Source of the DNA: Candidatus Aenigmatarchaeota archaeon
GTDB lineage: Archaea; Aenigmatarchaeota; Aenigmatarchaeia; GW2011-AR5
Assembly: GCA_018304565.1 (NCBI GenBank)
Contig: JAGVVX010000028.1
Location: 1-6,877 of the forward strand
DNA: 6,877 bases
Direction of reading: 5' to 3'
Shown here: piece by piece, positions 5,055-6,877 of the stretch
Position numbering within the stretch: position 1 is the stretch's first letter
How the letters are laid out: each line of letters begins with the position of its first letter
Position numbers and translations under genes: made by a program
The notes under the pieces: model-generated
What the model saw: the letters and a program-made list of their open reading frames with translations, nothing else
Told to the model about the DNA's origin: nothing
The model's database searches: none

Positions 5055-6017
5055 ATGCGGGAAAAAGACGGGTTTTTTGTAAAGTCTGAGGATGTCTCGC
5101 GCCTCGAGTACGGCAAATACCCCGGCGCCAGGAGTGTCGAAGAACTGGTAAGAAACGGCCTGATTATTCTTGACAAGTGGCCGGGACCTACCAGCCACGA
5201 CGTTGTTGCAACAGTGAAGAAACTTTTCGCGCTTCCTCGCGCAGGACACAGCGGTACACTGGATCCTGCTGTGAGCGGCGTCCTTCCGATAGCACTGGAC
5301 AATGCGTGCAAAGCCATACCAGCGCTGCAAGGATTGGATAAGGAGTATGTAGGTGTGATGCATCTTCACAAAGATGTTGATGATATCACACTTGAAAGAA
5401 ATATCAAAAAATTCATCGGAGAAATAAAACAGAGACCTCCTGTAAGGAGCGCAGTAGCAAGAAAAGAGCGGGCAAGACATGTTTATTCATTCGAGATACT
5501 TGACAAAGACCACAAAGATGTTGCATTCAGGGTTGCTGCTCAGGCAGGCACATATGTCCGGACTTTATGCCATCAAATTGGCAAGGAGATAGGAGGCGCA
5601 AATATGACCGAACTGCGAAGGATACGTGCAGGCAGGTTTAATGAAAGTTTTCTTGTAAAAATGCAGGATCTTTCAAGTGCTTACATGGACTGGAAAGAAA
5701 ACGGGGACGAGAAGCTGCGCGAATATGTATTGCCAGTGGAAGCGGCAGTTGAACATCTGCCTAAAGTGATAATAAAAGATTCTGCTGTTCATTCCATAGC
5801 CAACGGCTCGCCTCTTTATACAGGCGGCATATGTTTTGTCCAGAAAACAATCAAGCCCGGCGAGCTTACAGCAATAATGTCGTTGAAAGGCGAGCTGGTA
5901 GCATTGGCAAAGTCGGCACTTAATGCAGAAGAGATGATAAAAAGAAAGGCTCTTGCAGTAAAAACCGACAGGGTAATAATCGAAAAAGGAGCTTATCCAA
6001 AGCTAAAGAAGGAATAA
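5055..6017 (+). CDS. cbf5: tRNA/rRNA pseudouridine synthase Cbf5 (archaeal TruB, H/ACA catalytic subunit)
   Basis: Cbf5 converts uridine to pseudouridine. With Nop10, Gar1 and L7Ae it forms guide-RNA H/ACA particles acting on rRNA, and in archaea it can also modify tRNA U55. The 320-residue protein has the TruB catalytic domain at about residues 30-215: WPGPTSHDVV, then HSGTLDPAVSGVLP with the catalytic Asp70, the KEYVGVMHLHKDVD block, RPPVRSAV, and AGTYVRTLCHQIG. A PUA RNA-binding domain follows at about 225-315 (LPKVIIKDSAVHSIANGSPL onward). Length and domain order fit archaeal Cbf5, and no motif is missing. ATG 5055 is preferred over TTG 5037, which would add six residues and lies at or before the predicted transcription start. 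Nop10 and Gar1 are not in the window. Confidence 0.97.
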   Translation: MREKDGFFVKSEDVSRLEYGKYPGARSVEELVRNGLIILDKWPGPTSHDVVATVKKLFALPRAGHSGTLDPAVSGVLPIALDNACKAIPALQGLDKEYVGVMHLHKDVDDITLERNIKKFIGEIKQRPPVRSAVARKERARHVYSFEILDKDHKDVAFRVAAQAGTYVRTLCHQIGKEIGGANMTELRRIRAGRFNESFLVKMQDLSSAYMDWKENGDEKLREYVLPVEAAVEHLPKVIIKDSAVHSIANGSPLYTGGICFVQKTIKPGELTAIMSLKGELVALAKSALNAEEMIKRKALAVKTDRVIIEKGAYPKLKKE

Positions 6018-6052
6018 AAAGATATTTCAACAAGAGTCCAGCAGGTGCATTA

Positions 6053-6598
6053 ATGGCAAATCTAGCAAGAGGTCTGGGTGCGGGCGCGAGAGAGTTCACT
6101 AGAACTTACAACGGCATGAACAGGTGGTTCCATGCAGTGGAGAGTTCCCTGCCTCATGGCTCTGATGTGAGAAGAGGCACAGATGGCAGTTATTATGTTG
6201 TTAAAGATGGCACATGCGTTGGAACTTTTGGTTATGAAAAAGGCCCCGAATATTCCGCCCGTACTCCCGCGTTTGAAGAAATATTCAAAGCCGCGGAAGC
6301 AAGGTGGCAAGATAAAACAGCTTTGCTATCAGACGCAAAGATAAGAAAAATGGTTCGCGGCGCCAAAAAGTTCATGGAAGGGTACATGTGGTTCAGCATG
6401 CTGGCGGCAGAAGCTTCACTCCACGGCTACAGATTGGAAGGGTCTAACCACGGCGGTTATGCACTTTTCCGGGGGGATGTTGACGTGGCTGTGATAGGGT
6501 TCGACAAAAGACCTGTGTATACAGCCTACAGTCCTATTGCAGAAGATTTCCTTGAAGCTGTTAAATCAAAATGGAAAGCCAGGAAGGAACAAGATTGA
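6053..6598 (+). CDS. Hypothetical protein with two tandem copies of one domain (181 aa)
   Basis: I do not recognise this family, but the protein is an internal duplication. Copy one spans about residues 25-88 and copy two about 113-177, offset 88-89 residues. Each starts with Trp-Phe, carries a glycine-rich strand pair, then a matching block (FGYEKGPEYSARTP in copy one; IGFDKRPVYTAYSP in copy two), a helix (FEEIFKAAEARW; EDFLEAVKSKW) and a conserved tryptophan (85 and 174). The linker, residues 89-112, is basic. There is one cysteine and no signal peptide or membrane segment. The pattern of strands then a helix suggests a small alpha/beta domain. AGGTG lies nine bases before ATG 6053. The next gene begins one base after its stop, so the two are cotranscribed. 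Confidence 0.75.
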   Translation: MANLARGLGAGAREFTRTYNGMNRWFHAVESSLPHGSDVRRGTDGSYYVVKDGTCVGTFGYEKGPEYSARTPAFEEIFKAAEARWQDKTALLSDAKIRKMVRGAKKFMEGYMWFSMLAAEASLHGYRLEGSNHGGYALFRGDVDVAVIGFDKRPVYTAYSPIAEDFLEAVKSKWKARKEQD

Positions 6599-6599
6599 T

Positions 6600-6767
6600 A
6601 TGTTGAAGAAAGATTTTCTTGATATACTCGTTTGCCCGAAATGCAAGGGCAAAATAAAGTACGAAGCCAAAAAAAACGCGATCACCTGCAATAAGTGCAG
6701 GCTTAGATATCATGTTCTTGATGGCGACATACCTGACATGCTCATCGAGGACGCAGAGAAGTTCTAG
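6600..6767 (+). CDS. Trm112 / UPF0434-like zinc protein (55 aa)
   Basis: The 55-residue product starts MLKKDFLDILVCPKCKGKI, the signature of the Trm112/UPF0434 family, and has a second cysteine pair (CNKC). Cys12, Cys15, Cys30 and Cys33 would bind zinc, and the ending, LDGDIPDMLIEDA, matches the family's DGIPxML-x-E-E-A tail. Trm112 proteins in archaea and eukaryotes are partners that stabilise and activate several methyltransferases acting on tRNA, rRNA or release factor; which partner applies here is not visible. ATG 6600 is chosen rather than an upstream in-frame start, because it matches family N-termini and because AGGAAGGAAC lies upstream. It begins one base past the stop of the preceding gene (TGA-T-ATG). 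Confidence 0.9.
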   Translation: MLKKDFLDILVCPKCKGKIKYEAKKNAITCNKCRLRYHVLDGDIPDMLIEDAEKF

Positions 6768-6776
6768 CTTTTTCTT
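6768..6776 (+). terminator. T-rich tract after the Trm112-like gene
   Basis: CTTTTTCTT begins directly after the TAG of the last gene. It is a plausible archaeal terminator, as no further + strand gene follows in the remaining 101 bases. Confidence 0.4.
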
Positions 6777-6782
6777 AAAGGC

Positions 6783-6812
6783 AGTTAAGTTCTTATTAGG
6801 TTAACCTTAACT
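6783..6812. repeat. Imperfect inverted repeat downstream of the last gene
   Basis: AGTTAAG (6783-6789) and CTTAACT (6806-6812) are perfect 7-base inverted arms 16 bases apart. Within the interval a 10-bp palindrome, AGGTTAACCT (6798-6807), overlaps the right arm, so two alternative structures exist. It could be part of a terminator or a binding site, and the evidence does not decide. Confidence 0.4.
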
Positions 6813-6822
6813 ATCATAAGTC

Positions 6823-6838
6823 GAGAACCTAGGTTCTC
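6823..6838. repeat. Perfect 16-bp palindrome (GAGAACCTAGGTTCTC)
   Basis: The two 8-base halves are exact reverse complements with no spacer. Having no loop, it is better as a two-fold DNA site for a dimeric protein than as an RNA hairpin. It lies in the non-coding 110-base tail (6768-6877), which otherwise shows only AT-rich sequence at the right edge (6861-6877) that may be the start of another promoter region. Confidence 0.7.
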
Positions 6839-6877
6839 ATCCTTATCAACCTCCTCTCCTAATTAAAATATTATATT

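Noticed and set aside
5049..5480. 143-codon minus-strand frame opposite cbf5
   Set aside because: It covers the catalytic domain of an intact Cbf5 and has the composition of a reverse-complement shadow, with no recognisable domain.
6800..6877. Minus-strand start signal: GGAGAGGAGGTTGATAAGG followed by ATG near the right edge
   Set aside because: The frame reads ATG AGA ACC TAG and stops after three codons, so no gene can be supported there.
1..6877. CRISPR array, tRNA or rRNA gene, or insertion-sequence ends
   Set aside because: No spaced direct repeats, no tRNA-like conserved arms, no rRNA stretch and no transposase or paired terminal repeats were seen on either strand.

Overview
The window looks like chromosome of a small-genome archaeon, most likely of the DPANN group (Nanoarchaeota / Woesearchaeota / Pacearchaeota-like). 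The reasons are the archaeal-type ribosomal proteins S15 and L44e, a GINS subunit, an archaeal Cbf5 pseudouridine synthase, a DUF106/EMC3-type membrane protein, TTTAAATA-type promoters very close to start codons, and above all a primase in which the small-subunit catalytic domain and the iron-sulfur domain of the large subunit are one polypeptide, an arrangement reported from DPANN lineages. All genes seen read on the + strand. The exact phylum is an inference.

Layout. Positions 2-118 hold the 3' end of an unknown gene, followed by a 78-aa unknown protein (121-357) and ribosomal protein S15 (372-821). Positions 892-1858 are an accessory island: a protein that looks like the variable target of a diversity-generating retroelement (DGR), with an adenine-poor, about 80% G+C variable segment near its 3' end, then a 56-codon remnant of the C-terminus of a DGR-type reverse transcriptase. 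No template repeat and no catalytic part of the reverse transcriptase are present, so the element is decayed, or its target is now served from elsewhere.

Positions 1903-4974 are a replication/translation block: fused primase (with an added C-terminal C2H2 zinc finger), GINS, a 92-aa unknown protein, ribosomal protein L44e and an EMC3/DUF106 membrane protein, closely spaced from GINS onward. Co-location of primase, GINS and L44e is a known archaeal arrangement linking replication with translation genes; DUF106 next to cbf5 is also a familiar archaeal pairing. Positions 5055-6767 carry cbf5, a protein made of two copies of one unrecognised domain, and a small Trm112/UPF0434-like zinc protein. 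The last 110 bases have no gene but contain a T-rich tract, an inverted repeat and a perfect 16-bp palindrome.

The most notable items are the DGR target with its reverse-transcriptase remnant, the fused primase with a classical C2H2 finger and no obvious third catalytic aspartate, and the internally duplicated protein downstream of cbf5. Functions of the first two small proteins, the 92-aa protein and the duplicated protein could not be assigned.
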